Source of the DNA: Bradyrhizobium retamae
GTDB lineage: Bacteria; Pseudomonadota; Alphaproteobacteria; Rhizobiales; Xanthobacteraceae
DNA: 64,000 nt
Assembly (NCBI RefSeq): GCF_001440415.1
Contig: NZ_LLYA01000112.1
Location: forward strand, 453,246 to 517,245
Direction of reading: 5' to 3'
In this document: positions 26,691 through 35,890 of the stretch, one piece after another
Layout: every line of letters starts with the position of its first letter
How positions within the stretch are numbered: position 1 is the first letter of the stretch
Program-made: the position numbers and the translations under genes
The notes under the pieces: generated by a model
Database searches by the model: none
What the model saw: the letters and a program-made list of their open reading frames with translations, nothing else
Told to the model about the DNA's origin: nothing

Positions 26691-26927
26691 TACGGTCAGG
26701 GCAGCCGCAAAGGCTTGCTGGTCCAGGTAGCTCATCAAATTGGTCGCTCCGAAATTATAGAAAACGATGAAACCGCAACGCTTCCTTGTCGTTCCTAGTG
26801 CCGCGGGCTGGTGCCGGATCAACAAAGGGTACCAGGCAAGGCGCGTGCGTGGACTGGTCCTTCGAAAGTCTCTGGAACGGCGGTCGGGATCAAACCTAGT
26901 GCAGGCGAGTAATATAGAGAGGAAGTT

Positions 26928-27136
26928 ATGGCCTACGCGATGTTCAAGGACGGCGAAAAGTTGAGCCGCACCTTCCCCACCAAGGAAGAAGCGTTAAAAA
27001 GGCTTTTGAGGCCGGACTGGTAGAGAACGTGGATGGCGAGCCCGTCCTCGAGCAGAAGTTGGAAATCAAGCCATGTCCTCCTGATCTCCAGCGCAACGGC
27101 GACGAAGATCTGGACTGGGCTCCGCGGAGCGAGTGA
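26928..27136 (+). pseudogene. Small acidic protein with a -1 frameshift in an A tract
   Basis: From ATG 26928, with a GAGAGGAAG site, the frame reads MAYAMFKDGEKLSRTFPTKE and EALKRLLRPDW, then stops. A shift of one base at the A5 run (26996-27000) instead continues KAFEAGLVENVDGEPVLEQ, LEIKPCPPDLQRNGDEDLDW, ending at TGA 27134-27136. The joined product (about 70 residues) matches a common small rhizobial protein I recognise from its FKDGEKLSRTFPTK start and EDLDWAP end. A lost A in the homopolymer, real or a sequencing error, is the simplest explanation. Confidence 0.6.
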
Positions 27137-27159
27137 CGTCGCCATAGCAAGGAGGACCG

Positions 27160-27360
27160 ATGAGTTTCTATTGGTAACGTTCCGAGCTGTTAGCAGGCAC
27201 CGAGCCCCTCACCTTCAATCGGACTCCCCCGCGCGAGCGTTTACGGGCTGTCTACCGTCGGCTGGCCGACGTGTATTTCGTTTTGAACGAAATGCGTAGC
27301 TATGCAGCGCCCCAGCAGACTGGCGATCCAGCCCTGGCGCTCGCATATGTAAGTCAGGAG
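27160..27360 (+). pseudogene. Possible small gene interrupted by TAA at codon 6
   Basis: An excellent AAGGAGG site precedes ATG 27160, which reads MSFYW and then TAA (27175-27177). The same frame continues sensibly as RSELLAGTEPLTFNRTPPRE, RLRAVYRRLADVYFVLNEM. I do not recognise the protein. The ribosome site and the continuing open frame suggest a gene killed by a nonsense change, but it could be chance. Confidence 0.35.
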
Positions 27361-27370
27361 TCATTCGACG

Positions 27371-27571
27371 ATGGCGCGCTTTCTTATCACTCTCGGCATT
27401 GTCATTCTGGCTATTGGGCTGCTGTGGCCTTACCTGAGCCGGATCGGGCTGGGACGGTTGCCTGGCGATATTGTTATCGAGCGGGAAAATATGACGTTCC
27501 ACTTCCCGCTGATGACATGTTTGCTGTTGAGCGCCTTCCTGAGCCTGGTGTTCTGGATCGTGAACCGCTGA
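27371..27571 (+). CDS. DUF2905 small membrane protein
   Basis: Sixty-six residues with two hydrophobic helices: FLITLGIVILAIGLLWPYL, the conserved loop IGLGRLPGDIVIERENMTF, then FPLMTCLLLSAFLSLVFWIV. The loop G-x-G-R-L-P-G-D-I-x-I is the DUF2905 signature. It is an inner-membrane protein of unknown function and is intact and of normal length. An AGGAG site precedes ATG 27371. Confidence 0.85.
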   Translation: MARFLITLGIVILAIGLLWPYLSRIGLGRLPGDIVIERENMTFHFPLMTCLLLSAFLSLVFWIVNR

Positions 27572-27839
27572 AGTGCGATCAGATCGTAAGCCTGGACGTC
27601 GGAAGGCGCCTGGGGACAGGCCTACCGCGCCCCATCATTCTTCCGGCCGCTGATCACCATCCCTTGCGCGCAGTCTGCAGCCGGAAAAGAGCGCCGCGGG
27701 CCGGCTCGCCCATCGAGGAACATCCCAGCAGAGCGCTTGCGTTCTTTGCCGGAGCATCGACTTGAGCGGATCGAGGATGTCGCGGAGACAGCTGCCCAGC
27801 CAGTCGAGCTGGGGAGACTGATTATCTGAAGTACATCAG

Positions 27840-28103
27840 CTATGACGCAAGCGGACCGCGCGGTACGGCCGCACCGGCCATTTCTGCGTCGCACACGTGA
27901 CCGGAAGTCCCAAGGAAGCCCTCACCTCCTGGGCCGAGCACGTTGCGCGGCTCAACTGGTGGCCCTAGCTCGGCATATTGCGCGAGGCGGAGCCATTTCT
28001 CGGAAAGTAACAGCCATCGCTGCTTTTCGATGGGGCTAACGGTCTTGGCCGCCTGTTGGCGGCATTCCTCCGCTTGCTTGCGAAATGTAGCTGGGTCGTT
28101 CAT
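27840..28103 (-). CDS. Small conserved helical protein
   Basis: Eighty-seven residues starting MNDPATFRKQAEECRQQAAK, followed by SPIEKQRWLLLSEKWLRLAQ and a less conserved Gly/Pro-rich tail. The first 45 residues (a helical hairpin with E-C-x-x-A and K-x-x-W-L-x-L-x-x-x-W-x-x-L-A) are a common rhizobial small-protein module of unknown function. ATG 28103 is the start of the conserved part. A perfect 14-bp inverted repeat lies 38 bases upstream. Confidence 0.6.
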   Translation of the reverse strand: MNDPATFRKQAEECRQQAAKTVSPIEKQRWLLLSEKWLRLAQYAELGPPVEPRNVLGPGGEGFLGTSGHVCDAEMAGAAVPRGPLAS

Positions 28104-28140
28104 GGCCAAACCGCATGCCTGCCAAGTTATGCCTGGCGGG

Positions 28141-28172
28141 CTGACACGGCCCGGGCCGCCGGGCCGTGTCAG
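28141..28172. repeat. Perfect 14-bp inverted repeat
   Basis: CTGACACGGCCCGG and its exact reverse complement CCGGGCCGTGTCAG are separated by GCCG. There is no T run on either side, so it is not a classical terminator. It lies 38 bases upstream of the minus-strand gene starting at 28103 and may be an operator or a leader hairpin. Confidence 0.6.
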
Positions 28173-28221
28173 CTCGGGGCAGCCGGTGAGGACTGAGGGC
28201 TCTCTACCAGCTGAGATCAAT

Positions 28222-28410
28222 GTGCCCAGTTTTCAGAGCGCCGTCCTTAACAATTGTGTATCGCGAATACGCGCTTGGCACACGGCCGCCCAAGCCAATC
28301 TCGATCTAATCGAGCGGGCCATCTATCTTCGACAGGCACAGGGTACGGCAGGTGCGGAGCGCCCCTGGCTCCCGCCGGAAGAAACTGATGACCGGCACAT
28401 TCATTGCTGA
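28222..28410 (+). CDS. Possible small protein with GTG start
   Basis: Sixty-two codons: FQSAVLNNCVSRIRAWHTAA, QANLDLIERAIYLRQAQGTA and a C-terminal PEETDDRHIHC. The amphipathic helices look coding, but the GTG start has only a weak ribosome site. It is convergent with nothing and not recognised. It may be genuine or a relic. Confidence 0.4.
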   Translation: MPSFQSAVLNNCVSRIRAWHTAAQANLDLIERAIYLRQAQGTAGAERPWLPPEETDDRHIHC

Positions 28411-28687
28411 AAATTCAGGATGATGTACGCCGGAAGCAGCGTTCGAATGTGAACTAACGATGAGCAGCAATGCAATGAATGATTATTTTGACAGACCGAC
28501 TTAGAAGCTGCCGATGACAAGGGAGGGTTACACAGCACTTCAAGAAGAACTAGCGCAGCGGGTTCGAGTGGAGATTGGACATCACTGCGCCAAAAAGGCC
28601 TGAGTTCGAGTCCTGTTGCCGAGTGAAAAGGCACTCGCTCCTCTAACTTAGAGGTATGCGCAGAGTGCCTTCGGAAAGCTCGTAGTG

Positions 28688-28912
28688 ATGCCGATCAACT
28701 CCAACCACGATCTTCATGGAGCCAGCGAGGAAGAACAGTTTTACCTGGAGTCGCTGATCCGCGAGGATTATGAGCGATGCCATCCCGGAGATACACTGGA
28801 TGATCTCAAGCGGCGGGCCGCATTCTCAAAGGAGGACAGAGGACTGCTGCGGGACTGGATGGCGATAGCAGCGGTCCGCGCCGCGGCCAATCGGAAAACA
28901 TTTCGTGGCTGA
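28688..28912 (+). CDS. Small acidic hypothetical protein
   Basis: Seventy-four residues, soluble: MPINSNHDLHGASEEEQFYL, ESLIREDYERCHPGDTLDDL, KRRAAFSKEDRGLLRDWMAI. The pattern of a short acidic N-terminus and two helices with a basic turn is regular and coding-like; I know similar small proteins in this group of bacteria but no function. ATG 28688 directly follows GTG 28685, and either could be used. Confidence 0.55.
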   Translation: MPINSNHDLHGASEEEQFYLESLIREDYERCHPGDTLDDLKRRAAFSKEDRGLLRDWMAIAAVRAAANRKTFRG

Positions 28913-29683
28913 ATCCAGCCGCCGGTGACGACGGCTATTTCGCATCGCTCGCCCGCGGCCAAGCCGCAACTCGTTTAACAGACCTGGCAGCGCGTTTCGC
29001 TGAGGGTCGGTGCCAACCCATGTTGCTCAACTCAACATCTTTACTGTGCGACCGGCTTGTCGCCCGTCACGCCTGCATCATGTGAAGCGGCACGCTACGA
29101 TCAGCGTCATTTGGCCGATGGAAACAACCGCCCAGAACCCAGGGTCCAGGAGGACCTCAAATTTTCGAGCAAGCTGCTCCGGACGCCATGAGGATGGCCG
29201 TCCCGATCGAGGATCGACGTTGGCGGAAGACGGCGTATTACCGGCTCAAGCGTTGATCCGAGTCTTATGAAGCAGGACCGGCGACGGTTATCAGCAGTCG
29301 GCGCTTCCGGCGACAACTCGCGGCAAACATGATCGGGAGCGCCGCCATCTTGGCCAGCGCGCCTTGATCGAACCTCAGCTGCCGCAAACGAAAAGCCCGG
29401 CTGTTGGCCGGGCGATCGAGAAGTATTTTTCAGGTGTTGAAACCGAGGCATCCAAGCGTTTGCAAATCGGCTCGTCTGTCTTGAAGCCGACAATGGAAGA
29501 GGATTCTGCGACCGTAGAAATACGGATGACCGGCTATAGGCTAGAACCTTCACCAACCGTGGTGGTCGCGACCGCCTCTGCTTCGCACGCGTCATCTCGC
29601 AGGTGCAATGTCGAGCGGATTCCCTCTGCGGGCCGCCAAATGCTAATCTTTCACCGTTTCTGTATTTTTCGAGGTCAGATCTC
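28913..29683. other. About 770 bases without a gene; contains a hairpin
   Basis: Frames here are not supported on either strand. A 7-bp G+C-rich hairpin (GCCCGGC, loop TGTTG, GCCGGGC) at 29395-29413, preceded by AAAA, reads as a rho-independent terminator for minus-strand transcription, although no minus-strand gene ends just above it. Confidence 0.4.
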
Positions 29684-29866
29684 ATGAAGAAGTTTGGCCG
29701 GATAAAAGCTGCAAATTTGGAAGTCGCACTCGAGACCGTTTGCCGAAAGCTGCCCAACGGCGGCAATCACGAAACGCGAAAACGAGTTGCCGAAGCACTC
29801 CTTCGGGCAGCCGAGAGCGGCCGTACTAATCTGGGTGAGCTAGAGTCCGTCGGCGAAGGGCGCTAG
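29684..29866 (+). CDS. Small conserved hypothetical protein
   Basis: Sixty residues: MKKFGRIKAANLEVALETVC, RKLPNGGNHETRKRVAEALL, RAAESGRTNLGELESVG. The core VCRKLPNGG-x-H-x-T-R-K is a common small alphaproteobacterial protein, of unknown function. ATG 29684 follows an AGATCTC stretch without a strong ribosome site; the frame is open upstream without similarity. Confidence 0.6.
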   Translation: MKKFGRIKAANLEVALETVCRKLPNGGNHETRKRVAEALLRAAESGRTNLGELESVGEGR

Positions 29867-30183
29867 GCGAGGCAGACCGCAGATCGGCCTAACCAAGGCG
29901 AAGTTCGCCTTCGGATCGGCGACCAAACGACGACGCTCCGTCGGCGGACCACCCGTCGCGGGTCGGCTCCGCTCAGATTGCCGCACGCGAACTTGTATTC
30001 AGGCGAACCTGCATCCAACCGGCTGGCGTTGAATTGATACGAGGGGCTAGACTTGCCCGGGTGCCGTACGGGTACGGGCCCCGGCTCCCAGGCACTCCGG
30101 ATGGTGCCCCCAACCGGCGCGATAACCGGGTCCGAAACATAATGGCCGCAGCCAATCGGCCTGCGGCGCACTGGATGTCTGGC
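29867..30183. other. About 320 bases, nothing recognised
   Basis: No gene, repeat or RNA supported. Confidence 0.3.
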
Positions 30184-30435
30184 TCAGCTGGCTGGTGACC
30201 GGTTTCGGCGTGAGGTGCTCCCGCGCCGACTGCTGAGCCGAGGCGGGTGATAAGCCGAAACCATCAGCATCAGAAACAGCGCGCGATTGGCCTGGTACCT
30301 GGCGGCGGTCCGGCTTGCTTCCGATCCCTGCATGACGGCATGGCCATCGGCCGTGCACAGGTACCACCTGCAGGCCCGGCCGCGTTTTCTCAGGTGGGTC
30401 TCGAAAAATGGGAGTTGCTCCGGCATCGCAGTCAT
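30184..30435 (-). CDS. Small basic hypothetical protein
   Basis: Eighty-three residues: MTAMPEQLPFFETHLRKRGR, ACRWYLCTADGHAVMQGSEA, SRTAARYQANRALFLMLMVS and a basic Ser/Arg tail. The strand-turn-strand CRWYLCTADGHAVMQG followed by a helix SRTAARYQANRALF is a small-protein family I have seen in Bradyrhizobium, function unknown. ATG 30435 or 30426 could be the start. No partner. Confidence 0.55.
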   Translation of the reverse strand: MTAMPEQLPFFETHLRKRGRACRWYLCTADGHAVMQGSEASRTAARYQANRALFLMLMVSAYHPPRLSSRRGSTSRRNRSPAS

Positions 30436-30666
30436 CTGTCTCTTGCTTCTCCGCGAAGGTTCAAGTGTTAGCGAAAAAGCTTTTGAAACTACAAACAATT
30501 GGGAATACATTCTCCTTGTCGGAGCTTGAATTCTTGAACGAGTGCAAAGAATGCGAGTGAGCGGCAATCGTCAAAGGCCGCCCCAACCTCAACTTCAGAC
30601 CGCTTTGATAAACCGGAGCCTGTGCGGAATCGCCTGCCCCGTACGGACGCAATTCGAGCCGCCAAA

Positions 30667-31294
30667 ATGTCTTCCGCGTCCACCAAGATTTGCGCTCTTC
30701 ATTGACGGCGCCAATCTTCACGGCACCGCCAGGACGCTTGGTTTCGACATCGACTACAAGCGCCTCCTGGAGGAATTCCGGGGCCGCGGCACGCTACTCC
30801 GCGCCTTTTACTACACGGCCATTATTGAGGATCAGGAGTTCTCCTCGATCCGGCCGCTGGTCGATTGGCTCGACTACAACGGCTACACCGTCATCACCAA
30901 AGCCCCAAGGAATTCGTCGACGCTTCCGGCCGCCGCAAGCCTAAGGGCAGTATGGCTATCGAGCTTGCGGTCCATGCCATGGAGCTCGCCGGCCGGATCA
31001 ACGAGATGATCCTGTTTTCGGGCGACGGCGATTTTCGCTCACTGTCGAGGCGGTGCAGCGCCGCGGCGTCCGCGTCACGGTGGTCTCCAGCATCGCCACC
31101 CAGCCGCCGATGATCGCCGACGAACTCCGCCGCCAGGCGGATGCCTTCACCGACCTGACGGAGCTGCCAGCCAAGGTGAGCCGAGACCTATCCGAACGCC
31201 CGCCGCGGGAGCGCGGCGACCTGCGCACGCCGCAATTCGCTCAGCGCGCTACTGCCACACGACCGCACGGGAATGTCGACGAATTCAATGGCTG
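30667..31294 (+). pseudogene. NYN-domain (LabA-like) protein with frameshifts
   Basis: Fragments in three frames rebuild an NYN (PIN-like RNase fold) protein: FALFIDGANLHGTARTLGFD with the catalytic-type Asp, LLRAFYYTAIIED, SMAIELAVHAMELAGRI, EMILFSGDGDFRSL with the second acidic cluster, then VQRRGVRVTVVSSIATQPPM and IADELRRQADAFTDL. Frame changes occur near 30685, 30905 and 31040. The motif order and total length (about 200 residues) fit LabA/DUF88 proteins; an intact copy would be a metal-dependent RNA-cleaving or -binding protein. Three lesions make it clearly dead. Confidence 0.75.
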
Positions 31295-31370
31295 ATGCTG
31301 CTGCGGAGCCGCGCAAAACGAGGTCGCACTTGTGATCGCCAGGCCGCCATCGTCCGGCATGCGCCTGGGA

Positions 31371-32204
31371 CTACGCCGCGATCGAATCCGCCAAGACGTC
31401 CGCCCGGACGACGCGATTGCGCCCTCGACGTTTGGCCGCATAGAGAGCCTGATCGGCGATGCGCATGACCTTGGCCAGCTCCGTTTCACCGTGGCATCCG
31501 GCCAGCCCGATGCTGATCGTCACGCAGGCTGAAATCTGTTCGTTTGAGATTTCCTTGTCGGCACAGGCCTGCCGCAGCTCTTCCGCATACTCGGCGGCGC
31601 GTTCCTTGGATACCCCGGTCATCAGAATGGCAAATTCTTCCCCGCCATGCCTTGCCACCAGCATCTGTCTTCGCTCGGCGAAGGAGCGCAACACCTCCGC
31701 GATCGCGATGAGCACCTTGTCCCCGAATTCGTGCCCGAACTGGTCGTTGATCGCCTTGAAGCGGTCGATGTCGCACATCAGCACGGTCGTAGGCACGTTC
31801 GCCTCTTGCGCCTTTGCCAAGGCCGATTCGGCCGCTTGGTCAAAGCCCCGTCGGTTGAGCAGTCCGGTCAACTGATCGGTACCGGAAATCCGCAGCAACT
31901 CGGCGCGCGCCAGGGCCAATTCAAGCATCACCAAAGCGGATCGATAGCTCAGGCCTGCCGTCAGCAGACCCGAAATGATCATGCTGATGATGATCGACGA
32001 CTTGGTCACGAAGCCGGCGCGCACGAACGCATCCGGATCGGGTCCAAACTGGATAAGGCACAAGGACAATGTCAAGACAACGGTCAGACCCATGCTCACG
32101 GCTGAGCGAGCCGCGGTGTGGCGCAGCGCATCCCTGTGCGTAATGATATGGTTCGCCATGCGCTCTGCCGTTGTTGCAATCAGCATGAACCTCTTCAGCT
32201 TCAC
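31371..32204 (-). CDS. Membrane-anchored GGDEF diguanylate cyclase
   Basis: A 277-residue enzyme predicted to make cyclic di-GMP from two GTP. Two hydrophobic segments (VSMGLTVVLTLSLCLIQFG at about 37-55 and SIIISMIISGLLTAGLSY at about 70-87) precede the GGDEF domain (about 103-265). The domain has TDQLTGLLNRRGF, the metal Asp in CDIDRFKAINDQFGH and the active-site loop RHGGEEFAIL (GGEEF 187-191), so catalysis should be intact. No inhibitory RxxD site precedes GGEEF at the usual spacing. No sensor domain is seen beyond the membrane segments. ATG 32204 is used; internal ATGs at 32186 and 32159 are possible. Confidence 0.88.
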   Translation of the reverse strand: MKLKRFMLIATTAERMANHIITHRDALRHTAARSAVSMGLTVVLTLSLCLIQFGPDPDAFVRAGFVTKSSIIISMIISGLLTAGLSYRSALVMLELALARAELLRISGTDQLTGLLNRRGFDQAAESALAKAQEANVPTTVLMCDIDRFKAINDQFGHEFGDKVLIAIAEVLRSFAERRQMLVARHGGEEFAILMTGVSKERAAEYAEELRQACADKEISNEQISACVTISIGLAGCHGETELAKVMRIADQALYAAKRRGRNRVVRADVLADSIAA

Positions 32205-32772
32205 GACGGGTTAAGGCCCGTTTGCTCCGTGGGATGCCGTTAACGCCGCTACAAGATCAAAGCTAAAATTGCGCAGTCGGGCCTGGGGAAGTTAAAGTTG
32301 CACGGTCGTGGCAGGCCTTTGCCTCGCTGCCGGCGTTCGGGCAAACCTTAGGATCAATTTGTCGTCCTTCGCGTTAAAATCCCCAGCAGGCAAACCCACT
32401 CGAGCAGCGGTCGTTGCGCTTGGGAACGGATGCGCTTCAAAATGATAAGGGGACGTAGCTGTTTGCTCATTCGGCTGCGATCCTGGCCCACATCAGTATC
32501 GTCGGGTTGGTTGTCGTGCGCTGCGACGCTCCGGAAAAGGGGCTGGTGCCCCTCGTCAGAATTGTGATGAAGGCGAGTACAATTAAACAACTGGCAAATG
32601 TGAGGTCGCCTGCAGAACCACTGCTACAGGAGCCCCGAGCAGGCCGGAGATTCTCCCACCCGAAAAACGGCTGGCTTTCGGCGCGAAGTGCGCGGGTCGC
32701 ACGTCTTGCAGTGCTCGTTACTCTGCGTGAAAGACGACTGCGCCGCCGGCCGGCGTCCCATCGGTAAATGAC
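32205..32772. other. About 570 bases; possible membrane-peptide relic
   Basis: On the minus strand near 32600-32467 a frame reads TFASCLIVLAFITILTRGTS and ends NPTILMWARIAAE, which looks like a small membrane protein, but no start codon is available. Nothing else is seen. Confidence 0.35.
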
Positions 32773-33799
32773 ATGGCGTGGGCGTTCGACGCTATGTTCC
32801 TCGATAGGCCCATGTGGCTTTGGGCCCTTTTTGGCGGCATCGTTCTGGGGCTGCTGGCCTTCGATCTCGGAGTGCTCCACCGCCGGTCGCGTGAAATTCC
32901 CCTGAAGGAAAGCTTGCTGTTGAGCAGCGCCTACGTTCTCGCCGCGGTCGCGTTTGGAGCCTGGACTTGGTGGAGCCTCGGCTCTGAAGCCGGCGCGGCC
33001 TTCTTCAGCGGCTATCTGATCGAGAAGAGTCTCTCGCTGGACAACGTCTTCGTCATCTCAGCCATATTTGGGACGCTGGCGATTCCGCGCGAACATCAAC
33101 ACCGGGTGCTCTTCTGGGGCATCGTGAGCGTACTGGTGCTCCGCGCCGGTCTGATCGGGCTGGGTGCCGCTCTGGTGCACGAGTTCGCTTGGGTTCTGCC
33201 CCTCTTCGGCCGCCTTCCTGCTTTATGCCGGCTATCGCATCGCCCGGTCCCACGGCCATGCTGGCGAGCCGCTGCAAAAGCCCTTCCACAACCTCCTGCG
33301 GCGGATGCTGCCGGTGACCGATAAGCTTTACGGCAGCCGATTCTTCGTTCGCGAGCTACAGTCCGATGGCCGTCCCGGCCGGCTGACCGCGACGCCACTC
33401 TTCCTGAGTTTGCTTCTGGTGGAATTGAGCGACGTTCTGTTCGCGGTCGACAGCGTGCCCGCGATCTTCGCCATCACTACCGACCCCTATATCGTCTACA
33501 CATCGAACATTTTCGCGGTGCTGGGTCTGCGCGCGCTTTACTTCGCTTTGTCAGATGTGATCCGGCGCTTTGAGCACTTGAAGGCCGCGATGGGCTTGCT
33601 GCTCGGCTTGGCCGGGGTGAAGATTTTCTACAACGTGCTGTTCGGGAAGATTGACCCGATGGTATCGCTCGCGGTCACGCTCTCAGTCCTGATTGGCGGC
33701 GTCGCCTATTCATTCTGGCGCACCAGGCCCGCCGCTCCGAAAACGTCCGCTGACGGTCCAACAGAACGGCGCAACACTTCGGCAGTCCCTCCGGGTTGA
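32773..33799 (+). pseudogene. TerC-family membrane protein with a one-base insertion
   Basis: The first frame (to about 33210) holds the TerC start: PMWLWALFGGIVLGLLAFDL, SGYLIEKSLSLDNVFVISAI, with the acidic E-K-S-L-S-x-D-N motif. After LPLFG an extra C (TTCGGCCGCC) shifts the frame. One base over, it continues AFLLYAGYRIARSHGHAGE, LLLVELSDVLFAVDSVPAIF with the second acidic motif, and LRALYFALSDVIRRFEHL. The corrected protein would have about 340 residues and the normal seven or so membrane segments. TerC/Alx proteins export metal ions such as Mn. The lesion is a single base, so a sequence error is possible. Confidence 0.82.
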
Positions 33800-34015
33800 T
33801 GCCGGGATCGTCGCGCCAGGAACAGGAGGATATCATCGTGGTCCGTTTCACTTGATTAGCTTTACATATGGCCGCAGGCCCATCTGCCTGGTGGGTCCGT
33901 TCCAACCAGTGCAGCGCATCATGCCGTGGCGAATATCAGAGACCGGAATGTTCCCGAGCCCGCCCAATCTAGGCCCAGTGTTTGCCAACGAACTGCCGAC
34001 AACAGGTGCCAACTA

Positions 34016-34714
34016 ATGCGACGCCTTCGACAACGCTTCATCGTAATTTGGAACACCGAGACATGGCTGCTCGTTTCTGCTTTCTTGATTGCTGCGCTTG
34101 TTCTCATGTTTGGCTTTATCGCCACTCAGGTCATGGAAGGTCGGAGCACCAACTTCGACCAATTTATTATCGTTGCTTTGCGCGGCGGTGCGGACAGTCT
34201 CTCTGAGCCCACTGGCCCACCATGGATACTGGGAGCCGCTCGCGATGTCACGGCGCTAGGCAGCGTCATGGTATTGGGAATTATCGTTTCTACGTTCATT
34301 GGATACCTGCTTCTTAGTGGGGCACGCGCAACAGCACTGCTCGTGTTAATCGCCGTTGCCGGCGGTGAAGCAATCAATACTCTGCTCAAAATTCAGTTTG
34401 CGAGGCCCCGCCCTGACCTGCTCGCTCCAGCGGTGAGGGTCTTCACTGCGAGCTTTCCCAGTGGACATGCCGCGTTATCGGCAATCACGTATATGACGTT
34501 AGCGATGGTTCTTGCCAGACGCACCACGTCTCAGCACCTTCGAATCTTTTTCATGGCCGCGGCGATAACGTTGATCATTCTGATCGGCGTAAGCCGGATT
34601 TATCTAGGCGTTCATTACCCCACCGACATCCTTGCGGGCTGGTGCTTTGGATCCGCCTGGGCGCTAGCGTTCTGGGCGCTCATGTTCCGCCTCCAGCCCG
34701 ACACACATGTTTAG
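34016..34714 (+). CDS. PAP2-family membrane phosphatase
   Basis: A 232-residue inner-membrane enzyme with about five hydrophobic segments. The three PAP2 phosphatase motifs are complete: KIQFARPRPDL (K125 to P131), SFPSGHAALS (148-151 with the catalytic His151) and SRIYLGVHYPTD with His200. It should dephosphorylate a lipid phosphate such as phosphatidate or undecaprenyl pyrophosphate. ATG 34016 is chosen as the start of the hydrophobic protein; the open frame upstream has no similarity. Its end overlaps the diacylglycerol kinase-like gene by eight bases: a lipid phosphatase and a lipid kinase in one transcript. Confidence 0.87.
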   Translation: MRRLRQRFIVIWNTETWLLVSAFLIAALVLMFGFIATQVMEGRSTNFDQFIIVALRGGADSLSEPTGPPWILGAARDVTALGSVMVLGIIVSTFIGYLLLSGARATALLVLIAVAGGEAINTLLKIQFARPRPDLLAPAVRVFTASFPSGHAALSAITYMTLAMVLARRTTSQHLRIFFMAAAITLIILIGVSRIYLGVHYPTDILAGWCFGSAWALAFWALMFRLQPDTHV

Positions 34715-35702
34715 ATTCCAGGCTCCGGAACAACTGAAGCCGATTTGGGTTAGAGGTCCGCATCATAGTGAGGCCACCCTGAAACCCCAGCGGATCAATA
34801 TCTTGCTCAATTCCTCTTCCGGCACCGCCGCGAAGAAGAAGCAAGAAGAGCTGCATGCGGAGCTAAGGGCCGCCTTTGAGCGACACACCATCTCCGCTAC
34901 GCTAGAATTCCTCGAGGGGCCGGATCTGCAGGAAGGAGCCAAGCAGGCGGCGAGAAGAGCCGCGGCGGGCGAATTTGACGCAATTATCGCAGGCGGTGGT
35001 GATGGCACCACCCGCACGGTCGCCAGTGCATTGGTAGGTGCGGACATTCCGTTTGGTGTTATTCCGTTAGGTACCTTGAACAACTTTGCAAAGGACCTCA
35101 AGATTCCTTCTGATGTTACTGATGCGGTCACCATCATTGCAGCGGGAGCGGCTCGACGTGTCGACGTCGGCAACGTGAATGGCCAAATTTTTATCAACAA
35201 CTCATCCATCGGCATCTATCCTTACCTGGTTCTAGATCGAGATCGGCGAAGGAAGCGTCGGGGATTGTCAAAATGGCCGGCCATGGCTTTGGCCAGCCTA
35301 AGGGCGTTCCGAAGCTTGCCGCTCCGCCGCCTTTCAATTCGCGCAGACGACTGTCATGACACGTTTCGTAGCCCATTTGTGTTAATTGGAAACAATGCAT
35401 ACGAATTGAGAGGCGCTGCCTTGGGAAGGCGTCCGGCGCTGGACAGGGGCGAGTTGGCCCTGTTGGTTGCGAAGCCGCAAAGCCGGCTTGGGCTGTTATG
35501 GCTCGGCCTGAAATGCGTGTTCGGCATGGTTGATCAACACAATTTACGTAGCATCAAAGTCACCGCCCTCGAAGTTAGTTCTCATCGAAAGCGATTATTG
35601 GTTGCGCTCGATGGTGAAATCCGGTCGATGGAAACTCCGCTGCGCTACAAGATCATGCCCGCCGCTTTGCGCGTTCTCGCCCCTGCCGCGAATGATCCAT
35701 AG
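34707..35702 (+). CDS. Diacylglycerol kinase-like lipid kinase
   Basis: A 331-residue soluble enzyme with the DAGK catalytic motif FDAIIAGGGDGTTRTVAS (GGGDGT 96-101) and the following PFGVIPLGTLNNFAKDL. The C-terminal domain includes FINNSSIGIYPYLV and LLVALDGEIRSMETPLRY. It would phosphorylate a lipid hydroxyl such as diacylglycerol using ATP. It overlaps the PAP2 phosphatase gene by eight bases, so opposite lipid-phosphate reactions are encoded together. The first 25 residues are not conserved, and a start at a later codon (near PQRINILLN) is possible. Confidence 0.87.
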   Translation: MFRFQAPEQLKPIWVRGPHHSEATLKPQRINILLNSSSGTAAKKKQEELHAELRAAFERHTISATLEFLEGPDLQEGAKQAARRAAAGEFDAIIAGGGDGTTRTVASALVGADIPFGVIPLGTLNNFAKDLKIPSDVTDAVTIIAAGAARRVDVGNVNGQIFINNSSIGIYPYLVLDRDRRRKRRGLSKWPAMALASLRAFRSLPLRRLSIRADDCHDTFRSPFVLIGNNAYELRGAALGRRPALDRGELALLVAKPQSRLGLLWLGLKCVFGMVDQHNLRSIKVTALEVSSHRKRLLVALDGEIRSMETPLRYKIMPAALRVLAPAANDP

Positions 35703-35890
35703 CTGCTCGCCATTCGCTCGCGCGGACAACTTGGCCGCCGGATCTGCCGGCGTCGTGTTTCAATCGACACCCATGGGACTGCGCTTGCGAGCGGTCGCAG
35801 GAAAAGCAGTTCATCATAAGCCGCAGCTCTCGAAGAAGCACCACTTCGCGCTTAACTCAGCCCTAGCGCCCGACCATTGCGAGGCAAGCC

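Noticed and set aside
26990..27002. Programmed -1 frameshift at the A tract
   Set aside because: The site does not fit the X-XXY-YYZ slippery pattern in the zero frame and no downstream stimulator hairpin or reason for two products is seen; loss of one A is simpler.
28590..28660. A tRNA-like 3' end (GAGTTCGAGTCCTG) followed by small hairpins
   Set aside because: The T stem does not pair and no acceptor, D or anticodon arms can be built upstream; at most a fragment.
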